Shown in pieces: positions 17,145 to 28,598 of a DNA stretch of 64,000 nucleotides; positions within the stretch are counted from its first letter, which is position 1, and the number at the start of each line of letters is the position of its first letter. The notes below the pieces were generated by a model that worked only from the letters and a program-made list of their open reading frames with translations, searched no databases and had not been told where the DNA came from. The position numbers and the translations under genes were made by a program. The stretch comes from Sorangium cellulosum (GTDB lineage: Bacteria > Myxococcota_A > Polyangia > Polyangiales > Polyangiaceae): the NCBI RefSeq assembly GCF_002950945.1, contig NZ_CP012673.1:806001-870000 (forward strand), in the 5' to 3' direction.

Positions 17145-19003
17145 AGCCGTGTGAGCGCCACTGTCACCAGCGGGCGCCTCCCGAGCTTCGCCTCGATCGT
17201 CCGGCGCGCCGCGAGCCGGGCGACCTCGATGATGTCGCTGTCGCGGCGCCGCGCGCGTGGCTCGCAGTCGTTCACCGCCTGCGCGACCGCGCGCGCCGCG
17301 GCGCGCAACGCGCCGCCCTCGAGCTCCCCGGTGACGCCGCGGGCAAGGACCTGCGGCGGCGCCGCGAGGGCGCCGTGCACGTCGACGACCAGCGACACGA
17401 AGGCCACCCCGGAGCGGCCGAGGTTCGCTCGCTCGCGGAGGATCTCGTCCCCGAGCTCCTCGCCGTCCGCCGTCGCCACGCGGCCGACGACCGCCTTGCC
17501 GCTCCGCGCGAGCGGCTGCGCCTTGCCGATCTCGACGACGTGCCCGTTCTCGGCGACGAGCACCTCCGCCACGCCGCGCTCCCGCGCCAGCGCCGCGTGC
17601 CGGGTCAGGTGGTGCAGCGCCCCGTGCACGGGCAGGAAGCTGCGCGGCTGGGTGAGATCGATCATGCGCGCCTGTTCTGTCCGGTGTGCGTGCCCGCTCG
17701 CGTGCACGCGTCGGTCCGTCGACCACGTCACGAGCTCCACCCCGAGACGCAGCAGCCCCGCCATCATATCGACGACCGGGCGGTCGTTGCCAGGGATGAC
17801 GCGGCTCGAGAGCACGACCCGATCCCCCTCCTCCAGGCGCAGGTGCTGGTGCGTCCCGGAGGCGAAGCGCATCAGCGTGGAGGCCCGCTCGGCCTGCGTG
17901 CCGCTCGCGATGACGAGGAGCCGCTCGCGCGGCATCGAGGCGGCCATCTCGGGCGGCACGAGCAGGTCGCTCGGCCACGGGAGCCGGCCGACCGCCTGCG
18001 CGGCCCGCACGTGCGTCTGCACGCTGCGGCCGAGGAGGCAGATCTTGCGGCGCGCGCGGACCGCGGCCTGGCCCACGGCGAGCAGGCGCTGGACGTTCGA
18101 GGCGAAGATGCCGACCACGACGCGCGCCGGCGCGGTCTCGATGAGCTCGGCGAGCGCGTGGGCGACGTCGCGCTCGCTCCCCGCCTCGCCGGGCGAGTCC
18201 ACGTTGGTGCTGTCGGAGAGCAGCAGCCGGACCCCGGCGTCGCCGAGCGCGCGGAAGCGGGCCTCGTCGGTCGGCTCTCCGTCGAGGGGCGTCGGATCCA
18301 GCTTGAAGTCGCCGGTGTGGATGACGAGCCCCGCGGCCGTGTGGATCGCGAGCGCCGTGGCGTCGACGATCGAGTGCGTCACCCGGAGCGGCTCCACGAC
18401 GAAGCCGCCGATCGCGATCTCGCGCCCCACCTGCGTCGGCACGAGCCGCGCCTTGTCCTCGAGCCCGTGCTCCGCGAGCCGGTAACGCGCGAGCTCCAGC
18501 GCGTGCGGCGGCCCCCACACCGGGACGTCGAGGTGCCGCAGGAGGAACGGCAGCCCCCCGATGTGGTCCTCGTGGCCGTGCGTCAGCACGACGCCGCGCA
18601 CCCGCTCGCGCAGCGCGAGCACGTGATCGAAGCGCGGGTGGTAGACGTCGACGCCGAGGTCGGTGCTCGGGAAGGTCACGCCGCAGTCGACGAGCAAGAG
18701 CCCGTCCGCCTGCTCGAGCGCGAGGCAGTTCATCCCGACCTCGCCGAGACCTCCGAGAGGCACGAGCCGCAGGGTGGACGGGGCTGGCGGGGGGAGCTGG
18801 CTCGGGATGGGGGCGCTCTGCTCGGGATGCACGTTCGGTAAGGTCTGCCACCCAGGGCGCCGGAGGCCGGCGGCCCGCGGCTTGCTGAGCTGGTCTGAAA
18901 GGAGAGGAGACGGCTGCTTCTGCAAGACGTAATCGAGATCCGCCCGCCGTCCCTCTCGAAACTTAGCGCGACAGTGTAGCCACAGGGTGGGCCCTTGCGT
19001 CAC
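17141..19003 (-). CDS. rnj: ribonuclease J
   Basis: The 620-residue frame begins at GTG 19003, preceded by a GGAAGAG site; GTG 18832 is a shorter alternative without one. Residues about 1-77 have no counterpart in ordinary RNase J. From LRLVPLGGLGEVGMNCL the family is clear: metallo-beta-lactamase motif THGHEDHIGG with H142, H144, D146 and H147, then IHTGDFKLD near 250 and the beta-CASP domain with GTQAERAS and STDRRVHASGHAH. The C-terminal domain ends in VTVALTRL. The enzyme has endo- and 5'-3' exonuclease activity in mRNA decay and rRNA maturation. Its stop overlaps the start of the CHAD gene. Confidence 0.92.
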   Translation of the reverse strand: MTQGPTLWLHCRAKFREGRRADLDYVLQKQPSPLLSDQLSKPRAAGLRRPGWQTLPNVHPEQSAPIPSQLPPPAPSTLRLVPLGGLGEVGMNCLALEQADGLLLVDCGVTFPSTDLGVDVYHPRFDHVLALRERVRGVVLTHGHEDHIGGLPFLLRHLDVPVWGPPHALELARYRLAEHGLEDKARLVPTQVGREIAIGGFVVEPLRVTHSIVDATALAIHTAAGLVIHTGDFKLDPTPLDGEPTDEARFRALGDAGVRLLLSDSTNVDSPGEAGSERDVAHALAELIETAPARVVVGIFASNVQRLLAVGQAAVRARRKICLLGRSVQTHVRAAQAVGRLPWPSDLLVPPEMAASMPRERLLVIASGTQAERASTLMRFASGTHQHLRLEEGDRVVLSSRVIPGNDRPVVDMMAGLLRLGVELVTWSTDRRVHASGHAHRTEQARMIDLTQPRSFLPVHGALHHLTRHAALARERGVAEVLVAENGHVVEIGKAQPLARSGKAVVGRVATADGEELGDEILRERANLGRSGVAFVSLVVDVHGALAAPPQVLARGVTGELEGGALRAAARAVAQAVNDCEPRARRRDSDIIEVARLAARRTIEAKLGRRPLVTVALTRL

Positions 19004-19159
19004 GCTCTCTCTTCCAGCGCCGGTCCAGCGTCGGCGCCCACGCCGGCCTTCCGCGGGCCGCGCCGGTCTCGCGGCGGCCTTCCGCCGGCTGCCCGGGGGT
19101 CACGCTTCGGAAGCCGAACCGCAGCCGCTTTTCCCTGAACGTCCTCCACGGAGCCACCG

Positions 19160-20962
19160 GTGATCGCTGCCCTGCTCATCAACCTGTTCCGTCTGCTGCT
19201 GCTCCCGCTGAGCGCGCTCCGCTGGGCGTTTGCTGCACCACGGGGTGGGTACGTCGTGCTCGACATCGACGGCCGCGTGGTCGACCTGCAGCCGCCCCGG
19301 GTCCGCCTCTCCCTCTGGTGGCGCCCGCGGACGAGGGCTCCGCTGTCGGTGGAGCGCGTCCGGGAGCTCGGCAAGCACCTGAGGAAAGACGCGCGGCCGG
19401 CGGGGCTGCTCCTCCGGATGCGGTCGGTGCACGCGGGGCCGGCGGTGATCGCCTCGCTCCGCGACGCGCTCCTCGAGATCCGGGCGGGCGGCAAGGACGT
19501 GGTGGCGTACCTGCCGATGGGCGCCGACAACACGATGCTCCTGCTCGCCTCCGCGGCGCGGGCGGTCATCGTCGGGCCCGAGACGCTGGTGTCGCCGCTC
19601 GGGTTCGCGGTCGAGGGCCGCTACGTGCGCCGCGCGCTCTCGCAGGCCGGCGTCGAGCCCGAGGTGTTCGCGAAGGGCATGTACAAGAACGCGGGCGAGG
19701 TGCTGGTGCGCGACGACATGAGCGCCCCGCAGCGCGAGCAGGTCGGCGCTCTGCTCGACGCGCGCCTCGGCGAGCTGACCGCGGCGCTCGCGCAGGGGCG
19801 CCGCGTCGATCGCGAGACGGCCGCGCGCTGGATCGACGAGGCGCCCCACGGCGCGGAGCAGGCCGTGGAGCGGGGCATCGTCGACGCGGTCGCGTACGAG
19901 GACGAGCTGGAGCACCTGCTCGCGACGGGCGCGCTCCCCGGCGGGATCCCGCCGCGCCGCGCCGGCGCGATCGCGGTCGCGCCGGCGGGCGAGGGGGCGG
20001 GGGCGGCGGCCCGGCCGTCGCGGGCCCGCCTCGTGGCGGCGAGCCGCTACCTCGCCGCGCGGCGCGCGCTCGAGCTGCGGCCGATGCTGCCGCGCCCCAT
20101 CCTCGGCGTGGTCGAGGTGCACGGCGCGATCGTGAGCCGCGCCCGCTTCCGGGGGGCGTCGCTCGCGAGCGAGGAGCGGCTCGTCGCGAGCCTGCGCGCG
20201 GCCCGCCAGAACCCGCGCATCCGGGGGGTCATCCTGCACATCGACTCGCCGGGCGGCTCCGCGCTCGCGTCCGACCGGATCCACCACGAGGTCACCCGCC
20301 TCGCCGAGGTGAAGCCGGTCGTGGCGTGCCTGTCGAACGTGGCGGCGAGCGGCGGCTACTACGTGGCGGCGGCGGCGCACGCGATCGTCGCGCAGCCGCA
20401 GACGATCACGGGGAGCATCGGCGTGGTCTCGGCGCGCTTCGCGCTCGGCCCGCTGCTCGACCGGCTCGGCGTCTCGACGGACGTCGTGAAGCGCGGGGCC
20501 AGGGCGGACCTGTTCTCCTCGTCGCGCAAGCTCGACGAGGGGGAGCGCGCGGTGATGGAGCGCGAGCTCGACGCGTTCTACGCGACGTTCCTGCGCGTGG
20601 TCGCCAGCGGGCGGAGGCGGCCGGTGGCGGAGATCGAGCCGCTCGCGCAGGGGCGCGTCTACAGCGGCGCCGACGCGCAGGCGCGCGGGCTCGTCGACAT
20701 GCTCGGCGGCTTCGAGCGGGCGCTCCACGAGCTGCGGCAGATGATCGGGCCCAAGGCGGCGGCGATCGAGCCGGCGATCGTGCGGGCGTCGCGGTATATC
20801 CCGCCGCCGCCGCTGCTGCCGGCGCCGGTGCCGACGTTGCTCGAGCTCGTCGGGCTGCGTGGGGTGGCGGACCAGGTGGCGCTCGCGATGCACTGCGAAG
20901 GCGAGCGGGTGCTGGCGTACTGCGCGGAGGCCCTCGAGCAGGGGGACGGCTGCGCGAGGTGA
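19160..20962 (+). CDS. sppA: signal peptide peptidase SppA, 67K-type double-domain
   Basis: GTG 19160 follows GGAG at a 7-base spacing; 600 residues. An N-terminal membrane anchor (residues 4-26) is followed by two tandem SppA folds. The N-terminal half supplies the general-base lysine K176 (GMYKNAGEVLVRDDMS). The C-terminal half supplies the nucleophile S397 (VAASGGYYVAAAA) after IDSPGGSALASDRI. This is the split Ser-Lys dyad of E. coli SppA. It digests leftover signal peptides in the membrane. The last codons and the stop lie inside the left arm of a 40-bp inverted repeat. Confidence 0.9.
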   Translation: MIAALLINLFRLLLLPLSALRWAFAAPRGGYVVLDIDGRVVDLQPPRVRLSLWWRPRTRAPLSVERVRELGKHLRKDARPAGLLLRMRSVHAGPAVIASLRDALLEIRAGGKDVVAYLPMGADNTMLLLASAARAVIVGPETLVSPLGFAVEGRYVRRALSQAGVEPEVFAKGMYKNAGEVLVRDDMSAPQREQVGALLDARLGELTAALAQGRRVDRETAARWIDEAPHGAEQAVERGIVDAVAYEDELEHLLATGALPGGIPPRRAGAIAVAPAGEGAGAAARPSRARLVAASRYLAARRALELRPMLPRPILGVVEVHGAIVSRARFRGASLASEERLVASLRAARQNPRIRGVILHIDSPGGSALASDRIHHEVTRLAEVKPVVACLSNVAASGGYYVAAAAHAIVAQPQTITGSIGVVSARFALGPLLDRLGVSTDVVKRGARADLFSSSRKLDEGERAVMERELDAFYATFLRVVASGRRRPVAEIEPLAQGRVYSGADAQARGLVDMLGGFERALHELRQMIGPKAAAIEPAIVRASRYIPPPPLLPAPVPTLLELVGLRGVADQVALAMHCEGERVLAYCAEALEQGDGCAR

Positions 20963-21107
20963 GTGTGCGTGCGGGGCGCGCGCTGGGGCCCCGCCGAACT
21001 CGTCTGGCGCCTGTCATTCCCTCGCAAGCGAGGGAGCGACAGGCGCCAGACTCAGACAACGGCCCGTCCCCAGCGCGCGCCCCGCACGCACACTCACCTC
21101 GCGCAGC
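20949..21107. repeat. long palindrome with 40-bp perfect arms across the sppA stop
   Basis: 20949-20988 and 21068-21107 are perfect reverse complements (40 nt). Inside lies a second perfect pair, 21002-21015 with 21038-21051, and inside that CCCTCGC (21019-21025) with GCGAGGG (21028-21034) around AA. The whole 159-bp element could fold into one long interrupted hairpin. The left arm covers the last four sppA sense codons and the stop. It may act as a terminator or mRNA stabiliser, or be a fold-back mobile element. Confidence 0.9.
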
Positions 21108-21369
21108 TTTCCAAGGGGGAAGGACGGCGGGCGTCGCGTGCGCGGCGCTCTGAGGAGCGTCCGCGGGGCTGGGCTGCGCCCTGTACGGACGCTCGAAGAG
21201 CTTTCCGGAGGGAAGAGGGGCGAGGGGGAGAACGTGCGGGGTGGACCCCCTTCCGGGAAAAGGGGCGATTTTTCCGCGGGAGAAGCTGTGAAAAATCTGT
21301 GCGCCTGATGGGCAGCACCTGTTCAGAACTGCTCAGGGAACCCTACGGCGCCCGTACCGGACGAACGAG

Positions 21370-21416
21370 ACCCTATATGTGGGCCCTGTTCGGCCCGAGA
21401 TCCCAAGATGTAGCGG
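21370..21416 (+). promoter_or_regulatory. candidate tandem NrdR boxes upstream of nrdJ
   Basis: Two 16-bp sites resemble the NrdR consensus (acaCwAtATaTwgtgt): ACCCTATATGTGGGCC at 21370-21385 and TCCCAAGATGTAGCGG at 21401-21416. They are 15 bp apart (31 bp start to start). That is the spacing described for paired NrdR boxes, which keeps both sites on one face of the helix. A TTGACG at 21423-21428 just downstream could be a -35 element, though its -10 partner is weak. The sites imply repression of nrdJ by the ATP/dATP-sensing regulator NrdR. Confidence 0.6.
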
Positions 21417-21692
21417 TTCTCCTTGACGCACGGGGGGTCCGCGGGTTTGACTAGCCGCCGTCGTCAGCCGCGTCAGGCGCTCTCGAACGACGGCGTACGC
21501 CTTTCAGGCAAGGGACCTGAAACTATGCTCACTGGTCGCAAGACGGATCGTTTGAGCAGGTAGGCGGGGACAAGCGGCGAGGTCCTGTGGAGATCGAGGT
21601 GAATCGGCCTCGGCGTTCTCCGGGGAACTCTTTGTGCTTTCGGTAGGACCCGAGTCACCGACAGGTGCGGTGGCTCACAGGAGGACTTGGAA
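21417..21692 (+). other. long leader region of nrdJ
   Basis: About 275 bases without a gene precede nrdJ. They contain a 7-bp stem TTTCAGG/CCTGAAA (21502-21508 and 21516-21522) and a GAGTCACC/GGTGGCTC hairpin immediately before the ribosome site. I looked for the conserved B12 box and core of a cobalamin riboswitch and do not see them. The stretch 21108-21369 upstream shows nothing recognisable. Confidence 0.3.
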
Positions 21693-25106
<3,414 letters not shown>

Positions 25107-25116
25107 GGTAGCGACG

Positions 25117-25304
25117 GGCGTGGGAGGGGGTGACGTGGGAGGGGCCGGCGGGGGGCCCCTCCCACGAACTCGCGCCTTGTGATGGCTATTGCCTCGTGAA
25201 CGGGTGGGGCGAGGCTGGGGGCGACACGCTGCGCTGCGGGCCGGCGCTCGGGTTCGTGGGGCCCTACCCCCGCCGGCCCCTCCCACGTCACCCCCTCCCA
25301 CGCC
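25117..25304. repeat. long palindrome with 38-bp perfect arms downstream of nrdJ
   Basis: 25117-25154 and 25267-25304 are perfect reverse complements (38 nt), starting 10 bp after the nrdJ stop. Inside, CCCACGAAC (about 25160-25168) can pair with GTTCGTGGG (about 25252-25260), extending the fold. The 112-bp core carries GAACTCG, CGCCTTGT and CCTCG in the same order as related words in the core of the element at 20949-21107, although the arms differ. The rest of 25107-25438 has no gene. Confidence 0.9.
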
Positions 25305-25438
25305 GACTTGGGGGAGGGAAGGGTGGGGGAGGGAAGGAGCGGTTGGCGAGGCGGCGACGGGGGTGCGGTCCGTCCGGACGGGGTTCTACCTGGCTGGCCG
25401 GATGGCTGTGCTGGGCGGGAATTCGTAGAAACCGGAGC

Positions 25439-25936
25439 ATGATCCGGTCATTTTCGATCATTCCCTTGTTGGTTCTCGCGTGCGGTGTGGTGTCCGGCGC
25501 CTGCACGAAAGAAGAAGAAGCAGCGGCGGAGACGGTCCCGGCCCCGGTGCAGTCGGCTGCGCCGGTCGCCGCGGATCCTGTTCCCGCTGCGACCCCGGCG
25601 CCGGCGCCCACGCCGGAACCGGCAGCCACCCCGGAGCCCGCTGCGTCGGCGGCCGCGGGGGCGGACGACGCGGAGGCGGGGGCGTCCGGGGCCGCCAGCG
25701 GGACAACGGGGGCTCGCGGGGGAGGCGCCTCCATCCAGGCGTGCTGCTCGGCGCTGCACGCGGTCGCCACCACGTCGGGGAAATCGCCGGAGGCGAAGTC
25801 GAAGGCCGCCACGGCATCCCATCTCTGCGCCGGGATCGAGAAGCTCGTGAAGAGCGGGAAGACGCCGCGCGCCAAGGCGCTCACCCAGGTCAGGGCGGGC
25901 CTGACCGGGACGACGCCGCCACCCGAGTGCCTCTGA
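25439..25936 (+). CDS. alanine/proline-rich lipoprotein of unknown function
   Basis: Start at ATG 25439 (165 residues). The signal peptide MIRSFSIIPLLVLACGVVSGACTK gives lipobox Cys 22. A Pro/Ala/Glu linker fills residues about 27-95. A small compact domain of about 70 residues follows, with CCSALHAV and a Cys in ASHLCAGIEKLVKSG and one in the terminal PPECL. Linker plus small domain suits an outer-membrane-anchored protein reaching into the periplasm. Ribosome site spacing (GGAG one base before ATG) is poor, so the start rests on the signal peptide. Confidence 0.65.
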   Translation: MIRSFSIIPLLVLACGVVSGACTKEEEAAAETVPAPVQSAAPVAADPVPAATPAPAPTPEPAATPEPAASAAAGADDAEAGASGAASGTTGARGGGASIQACCSALHAVATTSGKSPEAKSKAATASHLCAGIEKLVKSGKTPRAKALTQVRAGLTGTTPPPECL

Positions 25937-26032
25937 GCCGCGGCGCGGCGCTGGGTCAGGCGCCGAACACCGCGGATCACCCGCGAGAGAACGGACCATC
26001 ACTGAATCGACCCCCACGGGGAAGGAGCCGTC

Positions 26033-26890
26033 ATGCCCTCCAGGCTGGTTCTCGAGCGTCAGAAGCGCGCCAGCGCCGTCATCGCGGCCGGTGAGGCACA
26101 CGCCGACCCGATCGCCGCGGAAATCGACGCGCTGCTTTCTCCCTACCTGCACAAAGGAGAGCAGATGCCGGACGTTTCCCTGCTCATGCAGCTCGCCATG
26201 CGCGCCGTCGCCGACGCGAGCGACCGCATGGTGACCGCCGACGAGGCGCACTTCGTCGAGCTCTCCGACGACGCGAGCCCCCGGGAGGGCCGCGACGAGG
26301 CCGCGCACGAGCTGTACGATGAGCTCTCGGATCTGCGCGACTGGCTCACCGGCATCTACGACGCGGCGGCGCTCGAGCGCCTCGGCTTCGCCCACGCACC
26401 CCCGCGCGATCCGGCGCAGCTCGAGCGCTTCACCCGGGAGGTCGTGCGCGCGCTCAGCGCGAAGGAGCTGCCGGAGCCCCACCGCAAGGGGGTCCGCTGG
26501 GATCCCGACGGGACGGTGCTCCGGATCGAGCGCCTGCACGACGCGCTGCTCAGCCACTTCATGGACGTGGCGCGCGAGGCGCGCGAGGCCGAGGCCACAC
26601 GCCTCGCCAGGCACGCGGCGATCTCGGCCCACGACGAGCGGTTCAGCCGCGCCACGGCGTTCCTGGCCGGGATCTTCCGGCTGGCGGGCCACGCCGACCT
26701 GGCGCACCGCGTGCGCCCGCCGACGCGCCGGCACGGCCATGTCGAGGCGGACGCGCCGCCAGGAGAGCCGGGGAAGGCCGCCGACCCGGAGCCGCGGAGC
26801 GCCGCGCTGGGAGAGCCGGACGGCGCCGTGGCCGCGGACGGCGAGCCCGCGCGTCCGCTGCACGCGCAGCATCGCCACGGCGCGACCTGA
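26033..26890 (+). CDS. hypothetical protein, helical, unknown function
   Basis: ATG 26033 follows AAGGAG at good spacing; 285 residues. The protein is largely alpha-helical and charged, with no signal peptide or membrane segment. A central part (LRDWLTGIYDAAALERLGFA, RWDPDGTVLRIERLHDALL) looks folded, while the last 60 residues are disordered and Pro/Glu/His rich (ending AQHRHGAT). I do not recognise a family. It is convergent with the LEA-type lipoprotein gene and stands alone. Confidence 0.7.
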   Translation: MPSRLVLERQKRASAVIAAGEAHADPIAAEIDALLSPYLHKGEQMPDVSLLMQLAMRAVADASDRMVTADEAHFVELSDDASPREGRDEAAHELYDELSDLRDWLTGIYDAAALERLGFAHAPPRDPAQLERFTREVVRALSAKELPEPHRKGVRWDPDGTVLRIERLHDALLSHFMDVAREAREAEATRLARHAAISAHDERFSRATAFLAGIFRLAGHADLAHRVRPPTRRHGHVEADAPPGEPGKAADPEPRSAALGEPDGAVAADGEPARPLHAQHRHGAT

Positions 26891-27022
26891 GGGCCTCGTG
26901 GCCTCGTCGAAGCGCGTGTGTTCCTCGGTGCGGGGCGCACCGGTGCGCCGAGCGAAGATCACGAGCACGCCCGTCGCGAGGCTCGGCCGCTGGAGGTCGT
27001 CGTCGCGCTGCGTGAGCCGCGC

Positions 27023-27547
27023 TCAGAGCGGGACGCCGAGGGCGGCCGCGATCTGCTGGCGGGAGACGACGCCGTGGTCGTCGACCGAGTAATCGTCGGC
27101 CTCGAGCCGGAACGTTCGTGTCGCCGTGACGTCCGCGCGGCCGCTGAAGCGGTACGGGATGACGGGCGAGGCGAACGACTCGCGGAGCAGCAGGTAGCCG
27201 AGATCGACGGGGACGCTGATCGGGACGCGGACCTGGGTCGTGCGGTCGGAAGGGAGCCAGACGCCCTCGCCGCCGGCCTGGAAATCGACCGGCAGCGGGT
27301 AGCGGCCCGCGAGCACCACCGTCCCGCGCACCGCGCGCACCGCGACGTCGTACGAGTTCGGGTTGTGGACGTTGACGACCACCGTCATGAGGATGCCGAG
27401 GCTCGGCGGGAAGGCGATCCGGATGCCGGTGATCTCGGCATGATCGAGCTGCATCGTCGGCTTGCTGACGCAGGCGGGAGCGGTCAGGGCGACGAAGGCC
27501 AGCGCGAACAGGCCGCGCAGGAGACGGTGGTTCCGGGATCTCGGCAC
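27023..27547 (-). CDS. LEA-type 2 (WHy-domain-like) lipoprotein
   Basis: GTG 27547 gives 174 residues. The signal peptide ends LTAPACVSKP (lipobox Cys about 26). The rest reads like a LEA14-type beta-sandwich: VVVNVHNPNSYDVAVRAV, VVLAGRYPLPVDFQ and a run of V/I/P-rich strands. Such proteins in bacteria are usually anchored to membranes and have been linked to desiccation or stress. It is last in a leftward run after thiL, with 61 bp between them. Confidence 0.75.
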   Translation of the reverse strand: MPRSRNHRLLRGLFALAFVALTAPACVSKPTMQLDHAEITGIRIAFPPSLGILMTVVVNVHNPNSYDVAVRAVRGTVVLAGRYPLPVDFQAGGEGVWLPSDRTTQVRVPISVPVDLGYLLLRESFASPVIPYRFSGRADVTATRTFRLEADDYSVDDHGVVSRQQIAAALGVPL

Positions 27548-27608
27548 GCGGTGAGAGCTTACCCGCGCGGGGCCGCGCCGTCACCTCGCAGCAGGAGGCG
27601 ACCCGGCT

Positions 27609-28598
27609 TCAGGCGAAGTGGTCGTACCCGCGCGCCGCGACGTCCTTCAGGTGCCCGTCCGGCCCGAGCAGCGCGACGTCGCTCGCGCCCTCCTCACGCG
27701 GCGCGCAGCGGCCGATCGCCACGAAGCCCGGGAGCTCCCCCGCGCCCGGCCCGGCGACCGCGACCGCGTAGTCCTCGCCGCCGTGGAGCGCGAGCTCCAG
27801 CGCGTCGGCGCCGAGCAGCGCGGCGGCCCCGGCGAGCTCCGCGGTGACGAGCGCCGCCGGGTCGAGCAGCACACGCACGCCGCTCGCGCGCGCGAGGTGC
27901 CCGAGGTCCGCGGCGAGGCCGTCGGAGATGTCGATCGCTGCGCCCGCGCCCGCGCCCGCGCGGAGCCCCGCGTCGATGCGCGCCAGCGGCCGGCGGAACG
28001 CCTGGATCGCCCGCTCCGCCGCCGCGCCGGCGGGCGCCGCGGCGCGCTCGAGCAACGCGAGCCCCGCCGCGGCGAGGCCCACCGGGCCCGCCAGCGCGAT
28101 CGTGTCGCCGGGTCGGGCGCCGTCGCGCCGGAGCGGCGCCGCCGCGGCGCCGAGCGCCGTCGTGGTGATCGAGAGCTCTCCGCCCCGGGAGAGATTTCCG
28201 CCGAGGATCGCCGTGCCGATGGCGTCGCACGCGAGGCGCTGACCCCTGGCCAGGGCGAGGAGATCCTCGTCGCTCACGTCCCGGGGAAGCACCAGCGCGG
28301 CGAGCAGGCCGACGGGGCGCGCCCCCATCGCCGCGAGATCGCTCGCGGCAGCCATCGTCGCCCGGTAGCCGAGGTCCTCGAAGCTCATGAGATCGCGCCG
28401 GAAATGCACGCCCTCGACGGCGCTGTCGACCGTCCAGACGAGGCGCTCCGCGGCGCCGGCCCTCGCCCCGGTTTGTGCCGCGAGCGCGAGGATCGCGGCG
28501 TCGTCGCCGATGCCGCAGAGCACGTGCTCGCCTTCCGCGCCACCGAGCACGGCGCGCAGCATCTCGATGCGGCCCCACTCGGACCGCACGGCGCTCAC
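27609..28598 (-). CDS. thiL: thiamine-monophosphate kinase
   Basis: The GTG at 28598 overlaps the stop of the histidine kinase (GTGA). The 329-residue product matches ThiL: CGIGDDAAIL near 28 and WTVDSAVEGVHF near 52 (ATP and Mg binding), ATMAAASDLAAMGARP near 75, AILGGNLSRGGELSI near 135 and DISDGLAADLGHLA near 222. It phosphorylates thiamine monophosphate to the active diphosphate. Coupling to a sensor kinase is unusual for a vitamin gene and may only reflect compact packing. Confidence 0.93.
   Translation of the reverse strand: MSAVRSEWGRIEMLRAVLGGAEGEHVLCGIGDDAAILALAAQTGARAGAAERLVWTVDSAVEGVHFRRDLMSFEDLGYRATMAAASDLAAMGARPVGLLAALVLPRDVSDEDLLALARGQRLACDAIGTAILGGNLSRGGELSITTTALGAAAAPLRRDGARPGDTIALAGPVGLAAAGLALLERAAAPAGAAAERAIQAFRRPLARIDAGLRAGAGAGAAIDISDGLAADLGHLARASGVRVLLDPAALVTAELAGAAALLGADALELALHGGEDYAVAVAGPGAGELPGFVAIGRCAPREEGASDVALLGPDGHLKDVAARGYDHFA

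Noticed and set aside
16032..18851. 939-residue minus-strand frame
   Set aside because: Only its C-terminal CHAD part is real. The first 570 residues are a shadow of RNase J in another frame; the true start is GTG 17144.
21094..21318. Small Arg/Ser/Pro frame after the sppA palindrome
   Set aside because: Low complexity, no start support and no family; probably noise.
21417..21692. Cobalamin riboswitch before nrdJ
   Set aside because: The conserved B12 box and core stems are not visible, although hairpins are present.
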